A DNA stretch of 50,128 bases from Bacteroidota bacterium (GCA_018267315.1 JAFDYS010000058.1:1-50128), one strand, 5' to 3'; shown: positions 34,609 through 43,041, numbered from the stretch's first letter. Numbers and translations: made by a program. Notes: generated from the sequence alone by a model not told the origin.

Positions 34609-34638
34609 AAAAAAAATCCCGACACTTTCGTGTCGGGA
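34609..34638 (-). terminator. Intrinsic terminator of the transaldolase gene
   Basis: On the minus strand TCCCGACAC, the tetraloop GAAA, then GTGTCGGGA, followed by eight T. It is a textbook factor-independent terminator about 80 bases after the transaldolase stop codon. The stem sequence resembles the CCCGACAT hairpin at 4736. Confidence 0.88.
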
Positions 34639-34717
34639 TAAACTTCCTAACTATGGCTACAAAGTGTCGGAAGTTTTGCTGCTCGCATGCCCCGCTACTA
34701 CTGCAGGGTGAGTTTCA

Positions 34718-35374
34718 TCAGGCCTGGCTCTTTTTATGATCTTCTAAAAATTGTTGCAATCCGATATCAGTCAGCGGGTGTTTCAGTAATCCCATGATCG
34801 AGCTCAGCGGACAAGTACACACATCAGCGCCGGCTTCAGCACAGCGTACAATGTGCAATGGATTTCTGATGGAAGCGGCGAGCACTTCGGTTTTATATCC
34901 GTAATTGCCGTAGATGTGAACGATCTGCTCGATAAGTTGCACGCCATCCCAGTTTGAATCATCAACTCGGCCAATAAATGGTGACACAAAGTTGGCTCCC
35001 GCTTTTGCTGCCAGTATGGCCTGCCCGGCAGAGAAAACCAGCGTGCAATTTGTTTTGATGTTGTTATCACTGCACCATTTGAGCGCTTTTACCCCATCCT
35101 TGATCATCGGAATCTTTACCACGATGGCCGGATGAAGCGCCGATAACTTCTTGGCTTCCTTCACCATGCCGTCAAAGTCTGTTGAGATCACTTCGGCACT
35201 TACGTTTTTGCCCACCATTTCACAAATGGTTACATAGTGCTTCAAAATATTCTCTTCGCCTTTGATGCCTTCCTTCGCCATCAGCGACGGATTGGTTGTA
35301 ACTCCGTCAAGAATTCCGAGGTCGTTAGCTTCTTTGATTTGCTGCAGGTTGGCCGTGTCAATGAAAAACTTCAT
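34718..35374 (-). CDS. Transaldolase of the TalC/fructose-6-phosphate aldolase (small) type
   Basis: A 218-residue single-domain TIM barrel, the size of the short MipB/TalC subfamily. The N-terminus MKFFIDTANLQQIKEA, GILDGVTTNPSL and the Schiff-base lysine K87 in AIVVKIPMIKDG are diagnostic; 'TCTLVFSAGQAILAAKAGA' and 'FVSPFIGRVDD' follow. It would interconvert sugar phosphates of the pentose phosphate pathway in the cytoplasm; some members act instead as fructose-6-phosphate aldolase, and sequence reading alone cannot separate these. It lies 40 bases downstream of the SRP RNA on the same strand and ends in a strong terminator. Confidence 0.95.
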   Translation of the reverse strand: MKFFIDTANLQQIKEANDLGILDGVTTNPSLMAKEGIKGEENILKHYVTICEMVGKNVSAEVISTDFDGMVKEAKKLSALHPAIVVKIPMIKDGVKALKWCSDNNIKTNCTLVFSAGQAILAAKAGANFVSPFIGRVDDSNWDGVQLIEQIVHIYGNYGYKTEVLAASIRNPLHIVRCAEAGADVCTCPLSSIMGLLKHPLTDIGLQQFLEDHKKSQA

Positions 35375-35413
35375 TTCTGAGAATCGTGTATGGAGAATTA
35401 TGAATTTTAAAAA

Positions 35414-35513
35414 GTGGGCAAGTTACTTCTATCGCACCGCTACAACCACCTACCCTTGCTGCCTTCCGACCCTGGGGGAGTTCAGCAGGAGCTGGTCGTA
35501 GAAGGCTTGCCCG
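35414..35513 (-). ncRNA. ffs: Bacterial small signal recognition particle RNA (4.5S-like)
   Basis: On the minus strand the RNA begins GGGCAAGCC and ends CTTGCCC, pairing the two ends. The conserved Ffh-binding apical part is present: CCCAGGGTCGGAAGGCAGCA, which contains the GGAAGG and AGCA internal-loop elements. At the 3' end ACTTTTTAAA provides a short T-tract. The length of about 100 bases fits the bacterial small type. It guides ribosomes making membrane proteins to FtsY. End positions are approximate. A TACATTTG promoter box lies just upstream. Confidence 0.92.
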
Positions 35514-35516
35514 CTG

Positions 35517-35524
35517 CAAATGTA
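35517..35524 (-). promoter_or_regulatory. -7 box of the SRP RNA
   Basis: The minus strand reads TACATTTG four bases upstream of the predicted RNA 5' end, matching TAnnTTTG. No TTTG is seen at -33. Confidence 0.6.
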
Positions 35525-35887
35525 AACCGCATGGGTACTGTTTGAATTCCTGTCCTGAAAAAATAGTTTTTCACAGAATATCTCCTCAAGCTGTGCAAAA
35601 GAAAATTCCTGCGAATCATTTTTGTTTTGAAGAGCCGGATACCCATGAAACCCTCAAGCTTAATGATCTATAAACAGCTGATATATAGAGAGTAAGTGCC
35701 AATAACTATGAGAAGGTCTGATGACTGTCATTCCCTCATTTTGATCATGATTCCCAAACATGAATTTTCTATAAAGAATTGTAATCAGAGGGTTAGAACA
35801 CAATACCCCCAGCTTCATGCATCGGATCAATGATTGAGCTATTTTGGGGAGAACACCTGCGTCATTAAAGTATTAACCTGTATCCAC
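35525..35887. other. Intergenic region with no recognisable gene
   Basis: AT-rich DNA between the SRP RNA promoter and the promoter of the YtxH gene. No convincing ORF, RNA fold or repeat was seen. Confidence 0.5.
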
Positions 35888-35895
35888 TAACTTTG
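35888..35895 (+). promoter_or_regulatory. -7 box of the YtxH-holin cassette
   Basis: TAACTTTG fits TAnnTTTG and ends 18 bases before the ATG at 35914. A matching -33 TTTG was not found. It favours the start at 35914 over the upstream one at 35893, which overlaps the box. Confidence 0.55.
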
Positions 35896-35913
35896 AAAAC
35901 AAAACCTCAAATC

Positions 35914-36144
35914 ATGAACGATAATTCTAAAGCGGTTTTGATGTTCATTTTTGGTGCTGCTGTTGGTGTCGCCGTGGGTTACTTCCTTGCTTCTGATAAC
36001 AAGGAAGAAATCATCAGTGATATCAAAGACAAGGTGAACAAAGCCACCGACACACTCGAAGATCAAATTGAGAAAGGAAAAAAGCTGGTGGGCGATTTAA
36101 AAAAGAAGGCAACCGATCTGCTCGAACAAGCTGATATCGGCTAA
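35914..36144 (+). CDS. YtxH domain-containing small membrane protein
   Basis: A 76-residue protein from the ATG at 35914 (MNDNSKAVLMFIFGAAVGVA): one N-terminal helix with a Gly/Ala-rich face (FGAAVGVAVGYFLA) and a long charged amphipathic helix (KDKVNKATDTLEDQIEKGKK) to the end. This is the YtxH/Gsr-type layout, found in general stress proteins of several phyla. It is the first of three tightly linked genes (22 bases to the next), so it is probably co-expressed with the holin-like protein. Its role is unknown; an envelope stress function is inference. Confidence 0.8.
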   Translation: MNDNSKAVLMFIFGAAVGVAVGYFLASDNKEEIISDIKDKVNKATDTLEDQIEKGKKLVGDLKKKATDLLEQADIG

Positions 36145-36165
36145 TGGCCCGGTGAAATAATTATT

Positions 36166-36564
36166 ATGGACAAGGATTTTTCAATCTGGTGGAAGGCGGT
36201 TCGCGAGGATGTAACAAACTATCTTCAGGCAAAAGCCAATCTCACCAAGATCCAGGCCTATGAGAAAGTGTCAAAGGTGACCGGGGTAATGGCCTCATTT
36301 CTGATCCTTGCACTCTTGGCCGGTTTTGTTATTGTATTCCTGTTGATCATGATCGGGTCGTGGATAACTGCGCTTACACACTCTAACGTCATCGGGTATT
36401 CATCCGTTGCCCTATTGATTCTGGGTTTGTTTCTGTTGCTTTTATTCAAACGCAAAAGCGTTCTGGAAAAACCGATTGCAGAAAAAGTGATCGAAGCGCT
36501 GTACGAAGAAGAGCAGGAACTAAGGCATCACTCAGCAAATGAAAAAGAAGATGGGGGGCAATAA
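36166..36564 (+). CDS. Holin-X-like (phage holin superfamily fold) inner-membrane protein
   Basis: A 132-residue protein. A soluble amphipathic N-terminus (about 1-40) is followed by two hydrophobic helices (about 43-69 and 75-96) separated by a short loop, then a basic and acidic tail rich in Glu. It matches the layout of the 'putative actinobacterial holin-X'/phage holin family proteins that are chromosomal and not linked to phage lysis. No lysis or phage gene is nearby. Its last 26 bases overlap the start of the third gene of the cassette. Confidence 0.75.
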   Translation: MDKDFSIWWKAVREDVTNYLQAKANLTKIQAYEKVSKVTGVMASFLILALLAGFVIVFLLIMIGSWITALTHSNVIGYSSVALLILGLFLLLLFKRKSVLEKPIAEKVIEALYEEEQELRHHSANEKEDGGQ

Positions 36565-36934
36565 GAGAAAATATGACGTGGCGGCCATGCAGTTGGAAAA
36601 ACAACGGCTCATGAAAGAATGCGCCTACTATGAAGAGAAGTTGCGGGGGCATTTGGAAGACCTTACTGCCGATCCGGTGAAGATGGTGGTGAGTTCCGTG
36701 CTTCCGTTTCAGGGGGGCATGAAAAACGGAGTGCTGAAAGGAATAGAATTGCTCAGCGGAACCGTGCTTCCTGTATTACTCGGTGCCACCATGAAGAAAG
36801 GACGCGATCCCTGGACCCGTAACCTATTGCAGATTGCTCAGGCGCTCATCATTGCCGGCTCCTTTAAGTTCTTCAAAAAGATGATGGAAAAAAGAAAGGC
36901 GGCGAAAGTGTCCAAATCCGAAGAAGATGAATAA
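36539..36934 (+). CDS. Hypothetical protein, third gene of the YtxH-holin cassette
   Basis: A 131-residue protein of unrecognised family. Start at 36539 (MKKKMGGNKRKYDVAAM) overlaps the holin-like gene by 26 bases; an ATG at 36551 is an alternative that reduces the overlap. A charged N-terminal helix (to about 45) with KQRLMKECAYYEEKLRGHLE is followed by a moderately hydrophobic region (VVSSVLPFQGG..LKGIELLSGTVLPVLLGATM) and a lysine-rich, acidic-ended tail. Overlap, spacing and strand argue it is a real partner of the two upstream genes. No terminator is visible after it. Confidence 0.72.
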   Translation: MKKKMGGNKRKYDVAAMQLEKQRLMKECAYYEEKLRGHLEDLTADPVKMVVSSVLPFQGGMKNGVLKGIELLSGTVLPVLLGATMKKGRDPWTRNLLQIAQALIIAGSFKFFKKMMEKRKAAKVSKSEEDE

Positions 36935-37288
36935 GAGCAACACATCGAATCAGAAATAATTTCTGCCCCGTAATACTTCGTCAACAGCTTGTTCTTATTG
37001 GCCAGTTTGCATTCTTAAACTTTTACAAAGAGGCCTCCAGCAGAAATAACAGGGATTTAAATTTTTCATAACTGACTGGTTTTAGTACCGGCTCTTCAAT
37101 CCATATTTCCTACTCAAGCGCTCTGCAATCATTCATTTTACAAAGATGATGGTGGCCATGTTTTCACCTGATGCAATTAGTTAATAGTGGAAGCAGTAAG
37201 GTAACATGCAACCGACTGTTTGATTACCGCACGCCGGGATTTTTGAGGAAAAATTTCAAATGCATTTTTCACTCAAAAAAATCAAACA
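36935..37288. other. Intergenic region with no recognisable gene
   Basis: 354 bases of AT-rich sequence before the PhoX-like gene. No TAnnTTTG box, hairpin with T-tract, repeat or coding frame of note was seen. Confidence 0.5.
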
Positions 37289-39583
37289 ATGAAAGCAAAA
37301 GCGATTTACAAATTGACGAGTAAAATTTTTGCCGTGTTTGTTGTCATGTTCCAAATACATGCAGCAGCCCAAATTACCGGACCTAACAGTTCGCAATCTC
37401 CTTATCTGATCCCGGTTTACCCGGGTACCGCCTTCACATCCATACTTACTGCAACTGATGCGGTAAATGGATATAACCTTTCAGGCATTCCCGACGGGCT
37501 GGGAGTATTGGATAATGGCGACGGCACCTTTACCCTCCTGATGAATCATGAACTGGGCAACACCGCAGGGGTTATACGCGCTCATGGTTCCGTTGGAAGT
37601 TTTGTTTCAAAATGGATAATTAATAAGCAAGACTTGTCTGTAATAAGCGGTTCAGACTTAATGCAAAACGTTTACTTGTATGATGCTTCTACATCAACTT
37701 ACCAACTGGCTAATGCAGCAAATCCTTCGTCATCGGCAGCGTTTAATCGCTTCTGCTCAGGTGATTTGCCTGCAGAAACCGCATTTTACAACAGCAACAC
37801 CGGAAAAGGAACCCCGGAAAGAATTTATATGAATGGTGAAGAGGTCACCGATGGTCGGGCGATGGCACACATCATTACCGGCGCCAACACCGGCACCTCC
37901 TGGCAACTCGCGTGGCTGGGCAAACTTCCCTGGGAGAATGCTGTAGCGAATGCCACCATACAGGACAAAACCATTGTGGCATGCCTTGATGATGGTTCAA
38001 CTACCACTTCCAATCTGTATTTCTATATAGGTGAGAAAACCGACAACGGGAATGAAATTGAACGCGCAGGATTGACTAACGGAATGATGTATGCTGTGAA
38101 AGTAGACGGCTATGTTCAAGAGCGCGTTAATTCCACAACCATTAATCCCCCTCCTGCACCGGGTACAAGATTCCAACTCGTTAACATTGGATCAGTGCTT
38201 GGCCTTAGCGGTGCCCAAGTGGAGGCAAACAGCGTGTCAGCCGGTTGCACCTACTTTGCCCGCGTAGAAGACGGAACCTGGAATCCGTCAGACCTTTCGC
38301 AGTTTTATTTTCAGACCACAGATCAATATGATCAGGTTAGTGACGGCGCAGGCACCCAAGTAGGACGCTCTCGCCTGTGGCGCCTGCACTTTGATGACAT
38401 TACCAACCCGGAACTTGGCGGAACCATTGAAGCCGTGCTTGACGGCACTGAGGGGCAAAACATGCTTGATAACCTCACCATGGATAACGCAGGAAACCTG
38501 GTATTGGTGGAAGACGTGGGTAACAACGCGCACAATGGCAAAGTGTGGAATTATAATTCATCTACTGATCAGCTCAACCAGCTTGCTAAGCATGATCCGG
38601 CCCGCTTTGGCGACATTGGTTTGGCTGCCACTGCCCCCTACACCCAGGATGAAGAATCATCCGGTATTATTGACGTGCAGTCGTTGTTAGGCCCCGGCAT
38701 GTTTTTACTGGATGATCAGGCACATTACACATCAGGTATTCCTGCTTATGCTGTAGAAGGAGGACAATTACTTGCCATGTACAATCCATTAAGCGCCGAT
38801 TGCCAGTCTTACTCCGCTACGGTAACCCCCGGGGGAAATATCGCTCTATGCCGGGGTGAACAGGCTGAACTGAAGACGAATGGTGGCTATGGTTTAACGT
38901 ACCAGTGGTACCGAAATAATGCCCAGATCGTTGGTGCTACCAACGCCGTTTACGCCACACTGCAAAACGGAAGTTTCTATGTTAAAGTGAGTAATGGTAC
39001 TTGCACCTGGCAATCCTCATCCACCCAAATAAGCCGGCTTAGCACTCCTACCGCAGGCATTAATGTGGCGGGAGGAATATCAGATGTTTGTGTAACCGGA
39101 AGTGTTACGCTGAAAGCCACCGGTGGCTCTTCTTCCTCATCTTACAACTGGATCAAAGATGGCCTCGCCATCGCTGGCGTCACTTCTAAGAAAATTCAGG
39201 TTTCAGAGCCGGGTAACTATTCGGTTACCGTCACTAACACATCAGGATGCTCTTCATCCGCCGGACCGGTATCTGTAACGAAATCCTGCAGGGTGGAGAT
39301 TCTGAATAACCAAAGCGAAGCCCTCTCACTGAGTTTATATCCGAATCCTGCTTCGGACCGCTTTACTATCGAACTGCAAACAGAAAGATCAAGTGATTCA
39401 CCTGTTACTATCCAGGTTGTGAATTTGCTAGGTAAAGTGGTGTTTGAAAAAACCGCTGCGGTCGAAAATGGTTTTGTGAATGAAGAAATGAATCCGGGAA
39501 GTAATCTTCCGGCGGGCACCTACTTTATTCGCGTAATTGCCGGAAACAATGTGGTGGTCAAACAAATAGTTTATCAGCCGTAG
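37289..39583 (+). CDS. Secreted PhoX/DUF839-like protein with Ig-like domains and type A T9SS domain
   Basis: A 764-residue protein with signal peptide MKAKAIYKLTSKIFAVFVVM... (cleavage near AAAQ). The large N-terminal part (about 30-500) resembles the DUF839/PhoX-type beta-propeller: 'GIPDGLGVLDNGDGTFTLLMNHE', 'GEEVTDGRAMAHIITG', 'DGTWNPSDLSQFYFQTTD', 'DNAGNLVLVEDVGNNAHNGK' (cut here into short motif pieces). Two Ig-like modules of the 'YQWYRNNAQIVGATNAVY' kind follow (about 515-665), then the sorting domain (about 680-764, LYPNPASDRFTIEL). PhoX enzymes are calcium/iron phosphatases; whether this protein keeps that activity cannot be decided by eye. A terminator follows at 39608-39639. Confidence 0.82.
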   Translation: MKAKAIYKLTSKIFAVFVVMFQIHAAAQITGPNSSQSPYLIPVYPGTAFTSILTATDAVNGYNLSGIPDGLGVLDNGDGTFTLLMNHELGNTAGVIRAHGSVGSFVSKWIINKQDLSVISGSDLMQNVYLYDASTSTYQLANAANPSSSAAFNRFCSGDLPAETAFYNSNTGKGTPERIYMNGEEVTDGRAMAHIITGANTGTSWQLAWLGKLPWENAVANATIQDKTIVACLDDGSTTTSNLYFYIGEKTDNGNEIERAGLTNGMMYAVKVDGYVQERVNSTTINPPPAPGTRFQLVNIGSVLGLSGAQVEANSVSAGCTYFARVEDGTWNPSDLSQFYFQTTDQYDQVSDGAGTQVGRSRLWRLHFDDITNPELGGTIEAVLDGTEGQNMLDNLTMDNAGNLVLVEDVGNNAHNGKVWNYNSSTDQLNQLAKHDPARFGDIGLAATAPYTQDEESSGIIDVQSLLGPGMFLLDDQAHYTSGIPAYAVEGGQLLAMYNPLSADCQSYSATVTPGGNIALCRGEQAELKTNGGYGLTYQWYRNNAQIVGATNAVYATLQNGSFYVKVSNGTCTWQSSSTQISRLSTPTAGINVAGGISDVCVTGSVTLKATGGSSSSSYNWIKDGLAIAGVTSKKIQVSEPGNYSVTVTNTSGCSSSAGPVSVTKSCRVEILNNQSEALSLSLYPNPASDRFTIELQTERSSDSPVTIQVVNLLGKVVFEKTAAVENGFVNEEMNPGSNLPAGTYFIRVIAGNNVVVKQIVYQP

Positions 39584-39607
39584 GTTTCTCCGCAGATCCT
39601 GAAATAT

Positions 39608-39639
39608 CAGAAGCCGGCCCACTCGCGAGCCGGCTTCTG
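39608..39639 (+). terminator. Intrinsic terminator after the PhoX-like gene
   Basis: CAGAAGCCGGC (39608-39618) pairs with GCCGGCTTCTG (39629-39639), an 11-bp stem with a 10-base loop, followed by CATTTTATC. The T-tract is short. Confidence 0.7.
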
Positions 39640-39697
39640 CATTTTATCATTTGCGATGCTTTTCAACAACTTGCCTGTAAAGAAGTTTTACACTGAC

Positions 39698-39705
39698 TAC
39701 ATTTG
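39698..39705 (+). promoter_or_regulatory. -7 box of the DEAD-box helicase gene
   Basis: TACATTTG lies 17 bases before the TTG start. A TTG at 39671-39673 is 24 bases upstream, slightly long for a -33 element. The short leader supports the TTG start. Confidence 0.5.
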
Positions 39706-39722
39706 CATCCTCATTTACAAAG

Positions 39723-40937
39723 TTGCAATTCACCGATTTCAAACTTACTCCTCCCCTTCTCGAAGGACTTGAAGCCATGGGCTTCATCAAACCAACGCCC
39801 ATCCAGGAACAGGTAATTCCCATCATCCTCGGTTACCGCGATCTCATCGCATGCGCTCAAACGGGAACCGGAAAAACAGCAGCATATCTGTTGCCTGTGC
39901 TGCATCATATTTCTGAAAATAAAATCCCTCATACTTCTACCCTCATCATAGCGCCCACGCGAGAGTTGGCGCAGCAAATTGATCAGGCATTCCAGGGTTT
40001 CGCCTATTTCACGCATGCCAGTTCCATCGCCGTTTATGGTGGTAGTGACGGGCAGGCATTTGATCAGGAAAAGCAGGCGCTGAAGAAAGGTGTGTCCGTG
40101 GTGATTGCAACCCCCGGGCGGCTGATCAGTCACCTCAACATGGGCAATCACCGCTTCGATCAGTTGGATACTCTCATTCTCGATGAAGCGGATAAGATGC
40201 TCGACATGGGGTTTCATGACGACATCATGCGCATCATTCACCATGTTCCGAAGAAAAGGCAGACACTTCTGTTCAGCGCCACTATGCCCTCGAAGATGCG
40301 TGAGCTGGCCAAGAAAATCCTCAATGAACCCGCAGAAGTAACGATCGCTCTTAGCAAGCCCGCTGAAGGAATTTTGCAGGGAGCTTATGTAGTGCATGAT
40401 GCACAAAAAACTCCGCTCCTGCTCTCATTACTCGCGCCCGAAAAGTTCGGCCCGGAAGGCAAGAAGCTGCAAAGTGTGCTGGTATTTGCTTCCACGAAAT
40501 CTGAAGTGAAATCTCTCGAACGGGAGTTACGCCGGCTTGAGCTTCCCGTTAAAGCCATACACAGCGACCTCACGCAGCAAGAGCGTGAAAGCGTGCTGCT
40601 CGGTTTCAGAAACCGGGATACAAAAATTCTGGTGGCCACTGATATTCTTTCACGCGGTATTGATATAGAAAACATCGGACTCGTGGTTAATTACGATGTG
40701 CCGGGCGATGCGGAAGATTATGTGCACCGCATCGGACGAACAGCACGTGCTGAATCAACCGGGGTGGCTCTCACGTTTATCAATCACCGCGATCAGCAGA
40801 AGTTCGCCCGCATTGAAGCGCTGATTGAACGAACGGTTCCCAAGCTTCCGGTACCGGAAGAATTAAAAGCCATCAAACCGGTGCACAAACCGGAGAAGAG
40901 AAACTCCGGCAGAAACCGTCCATTCAAAAAAAGATAA
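39723..40937 (+). CDS. DEAD-box ATP-dependent RNA helicase
   Basis: A 404-residue helicase with all core motifs: F-x17-Q motif (F6 to PTPIQEQ), Walker A A45-QTGTGK-T52, PTRELAQQ, D154-E-A-D157, S185-A-T187, and HRIGRTARAE. The C-terminus is a basic tail (KRNSGRNRPFKKR), as in the RhlE-type group, and would bind RNA. It would remodel ribosomal or messenger RNA, probably in ribosome assembly or cold adaptation. The start is TTG (MQFTDFKLTPPLL): the first internal ATG would remove the F of the Q motif, and no ATG or GTG lies in frame just upstream. Confidence 0.95.
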   Translation: MQFTDFKLTPPLLEGLEAMGFIKPTPIQEQVIPIILGYRDLIACAQTGTGKTAAYLLPVLHHISENKIPHTSTLIIAPTRELAQQIDQAFQGFAYFTHASSIAVYGGSDGQAFDQEKQALKKGVSVVIATPGRLISHLNMGNHRFDQLDTLILDEADKMLDMGFHDDIMRIIHHVPKKRQTLLFSATMPSKMRELAKKILNEPAEVTIALSKPAEGILQGAYVVHDAQKTPLLLSLLAPEKFGPEGKKLQSVLVFASTKSEVKSLERELRRLELPVKAIHSDLTQQERESVLLGFRNRDTKILVATDILSRGIDIENIGLVVNYDVPGDAEDYVHRIGRTARAESTGVALTFINHRDQQKFARIEALIERTVPKLPVPEELKAIKPVHKPEKRNSGRNRPFKKR

Positions 40938-41042
40938 TCACGCACGCGGCACTCACACAATGTGCCGGCATGTGACAATCGCAATTCAGCTACTTCTTGT
41001 AAATGAGAACGCAGTGATCCAATGACCCGTATAATTTTTGGT

Positions 41043-41050
41043 TACATTTG
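41043..41050 (+). promoter_or_regulatory. -7 box of the PAS-MBL operon
   Basis: TACATTTG matches TAnnTTTG, 30 bases before the PAS ATG. No clear -33 TTTG at the expected spacing. Confidence 0.5.
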
Positions 41051-41080
41051 AAGGACTGCCTTTGCATGAATTGAACAGGT

Positions 41081-41473
41081 ATGGCCTACGAAATTGAAAT
41101 CATATTGAACCGACAGTTGGCCGATTGCCTTTCCATTCCGGTCTTCATTACTGATACCTCAGGCAATTTGATTTTCTATAATGAACCGGCAGAGGAAATA
41201 CTGGGTAAACGATTCGAAGAAACCGGTGAGATGCCGGTAGCCGAATGGGGCACCATCTTCAAGCCCATGGATGAACAGGGACTGCCTTTGCCTCCGGAAG
41301 AACTTCCGCTGGTGAAAACTCTCAGCAAAGCGCATCCTTATCACCTGACCTTCTGGATTGAAAGTCTCAAAGGTGTTAAACAAAAAATTTCGGTAACCTC
41401 TTATCCCATCATTGGTCGCACCGGGAAATTCCTCGGCGCCGTAGCCATTTTCTGGACATCCATTGACGAATGA
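41081..41473 (+). CDS. Stand-alone PAS domain protein
   Basis: A 130-residue protein that is essentially one PAS domain: 'PVFITDTSGNLIFYNEPAEEILGKRFEE' (core strands and the N-E-P-A motif), a central variable part, then the three-strand C-terminal sheet 'HLTFWIESLKGVKQKISVTSYPI' and 'GKFLGAVAIFW'. There is no kinase, cyclase or DNA-binding output domain. PAS domains bind small ligands or cofactors, or dimerise. Its stop codon overlaps the ATG of the MBL gene (ATGA, 41470-41473), so the two proteins are probably made together and may act on one signal, with the PAS protein sensing and the MBL protein acting; that is inference. Confidence 0.85.
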   Translation: MAYEIEIILNRQLADCLSIPVFITDTSGNLIFYNEPAEEILGKRFEETGEMPVAEWGTIFKPMDEQGLPLPPEELPLVKTLSKAHPYHLTFWIESLKGVKQKISVTSYPIIGRTGKFLGAVAIFWTSIDE

Positions 41474-42303
41474 AAGTTAATCTGTGGGGCGTTCGCGGAT
41501 CAATACCCACCACCGGAGCTGACACAGCGTACTACGGTGGAAATACTTCCTGTGCATCTGTGTGGGAAGATGGCTGGCTTCTGGTACTTGATGGCGGCTC
41601 CGGCATGCACCGGCTTGAGTTGAAGCATCCGCTCCACCAAAAACGAATTGACATTCTGCTCACACACCTGCATCTGGATCACATCCAGGGACTGGGATTC
41701 TTTCGGCCGTTTTTCGATCCTGAGATGGAAATTCATTTGTGGGGTCCGGCAAGCAGCTACCGCACCCTTCACTCCAGACTAAGCCGCTATTTATCGCCCC
41801 CTCTGTTTCCGGTGTTGCTGCGTGACCTTCCCTGTAAACTTATATTGCACGAAGTAGAAAACAGCACGTTTGAAATCGGCCCGTTCAGAATTCAGTCTTC
41901 TTATGTTATACATCCTGGGCCTACCGTTGGCTTTCGGGTACAGGGTCATCGCACCGTCTTCACCTATCTGCCCGATCATGAGCCGGCGCTCGGCAAAAGC
42001 GGAATGATATCCGACACAACCTGGATTTCAGGAATTGAGCTGGCCTCCGGTGCCGATGTGCTGCTGCACGATGCACAGTATTCCGCCGATGAATACCTGA
42101 GCCGTAAAGGATGGGGACATTCTTCCATGGAAGACGCTGCACACTTTGCATCCTTCGCCCGTGTAAAGCACCTGTTACTGTCTCATCACGATCCGGCACG
42201 CACGGATACCAAACTCAACGAACTTTTCACCCACTTCCTTGGTGACAAGCAACATGCGTTTCGTGTGGAATTGGCTAGGGAGGGAATGGAACTGACTCTT
42301 TGA
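41470..42303 (+). CDS. MBL-fold metallo-hydrolase translationally coupled to the PAS gene
   Basis: A 277-residue metallo-beta-lactamase-fold enzyme. The N-terminus reads KVNLWGVRGSIPTTGADTAYYGGNTSC-like, with the G-V-R-G-S-x-P and Y-G-G-N-T-S motifs of the PhnP/RNase Z-like branch, and the metal site is H66-L-H68-L-D70-H71. Later ligands are probable in H150-P-G-P, D203 of LLHDAQ and H238 of LLSHHD (approximate numbers). It may hydrolyse a cyclic phosphodiester or phosphate ester; members of this branch include 1,2-cyclic phosphodiesterases and cAMP phosphodiesterases. It follows the PAS gene with a 4-base overlap and converges on the VWA gene. Confidence 0.88.
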   Translation: MKVNLWGVRGSIPTTGADTAYYGGNTSCASVWEDGWLLVLDGGSGMHRLELKHPLHQKRIDILLTHLHLDHIQGLGFFRPFFDPEMEIHLWGPASSYRTLHSRLSRYLSPPLFPVLLRDLPCKLILHEVENSTFEIGPFRIQSSYVIHPGPTVGFRVQGHRTVFTYLPDHEPALGKSGMISDTTWISGIELASGADVLLHDAQYSADEYLSRKGWGHSSMEDAAHFASFARVKHLLLSHHDPARTDTKLNELFTHFLGDKQHAFRVELAREGMELTL

Positions 42304-42372
42304 AATTTAAGTCAGCCATTCCCCGCTCACACCAAATGGGATTCGCAATTTTTTGTCCCGCGACACACTCAA

Positions 42373-43041
42373 CTACTTCTCCTTCTTTTCATACGCCTGC
42401 TTTGCGTCCGACAAAAGATCAGCATCAGGGTTCTGGCCCCTGCGTATCTTATCACTCACGGTCTTTCGCGTATCCATCATTTGTTTCGTCAGGGTGGTAA
42501 TTTCTTCTTTTCCATAGTACTCTCTGTTAGTCCGGCTGATGCCAATCTGGTCTGCCACTGCATCCACATCCTGGTCCGTTCCATAATACACGAATGCCCA
42601 ATTCCGGCACTTAAGATCTTCCACCATACGCTTTATCTCTTTACCGGTAAATTCTCTCGATGCATTTTCCATACCGTCAGTAAGTATGGTTACGTTCACC
42701 GCATGATTGGGAACGCCATACAACAGATGTTTCACTTTGAGTATGGAAGACCCCATGGCATCGAACAACGGTGTTGAATGGCGCGGCTGGTATGTCTCTT
42801 TAGTAAGCCGCAAATCATTGTTGAGCGGAGCATTGAAAAAAACTTCCCTGATTCCATCGCCGTTGAATGTGACAAATGTGATGCGGTGCTCCTGGTCAGG
42901 ATTCTCAGCTACCAGTGAGTCGTTACCGCTCATGAGTTCATTAAAGGTGTCAATGGTTTTTTGCCGGATGGTCCCCATTGAGCCGCTCTCATCGAGAATC
43001 ACCAGATGATGGATGTGATGTTTTGGATTCATTGTTTCCAT
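42373..43041 (-). CDS. VWA (von Willebrand factor A) domain protein
   Basis: A 222-residue cytoplasmic protein; no signal peptide. The MIDAS metal site is D17-E-S19-G-S21 (HHLVILDESGSMGTIRQK), with the later 'LFDAMGSS' threonine-type and 'VTILTDGMENAS' aspartate-type loops in order. The C-terminal 40 residues (TKQMMDTRKTVSDKIRRGQN) are helical and charged. Such proteins bind a protein partner through a metal, often a AAA+ ATPase, but none is encoded here. Two ATGs are possible (43041 and 43032). It is divergent from the XRE regulator gene, which probably controls it (operators at 43098-43132). Confidence 0.87.
   Translation of the reverse strand: METMNPKHHIHHLVILDESGSMGTIRQKTIDTFNELMSGNDSLVAENPDQEHRITFVTFNGDGIREVFFNAPLNNDLRLTKETYQPRHSTPLFDAMGSSILKVKHLLYGVPNHAVNVTILTDGMENASREFTGKEIKRMVEDLKCRNWAFVYYGTDQDVDAVADQIGISRTNREYYGKEEITTLTKQMMDTRKTVSDKIRRGQNPDADLLSDAKQAYEKKEK

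Noticed and set aside
36166..36564. A prophage lysis cassette
   Set aside because: The holin-like protein has no endolysin or phage gene nearby; it groups with chromosomal holin-X proteins.
40938..40980. A terminator after the DEAD-box gene
   Set aside because: A 6-bp CGGCAC/GTGCCG stem is present but no T-tract follows.
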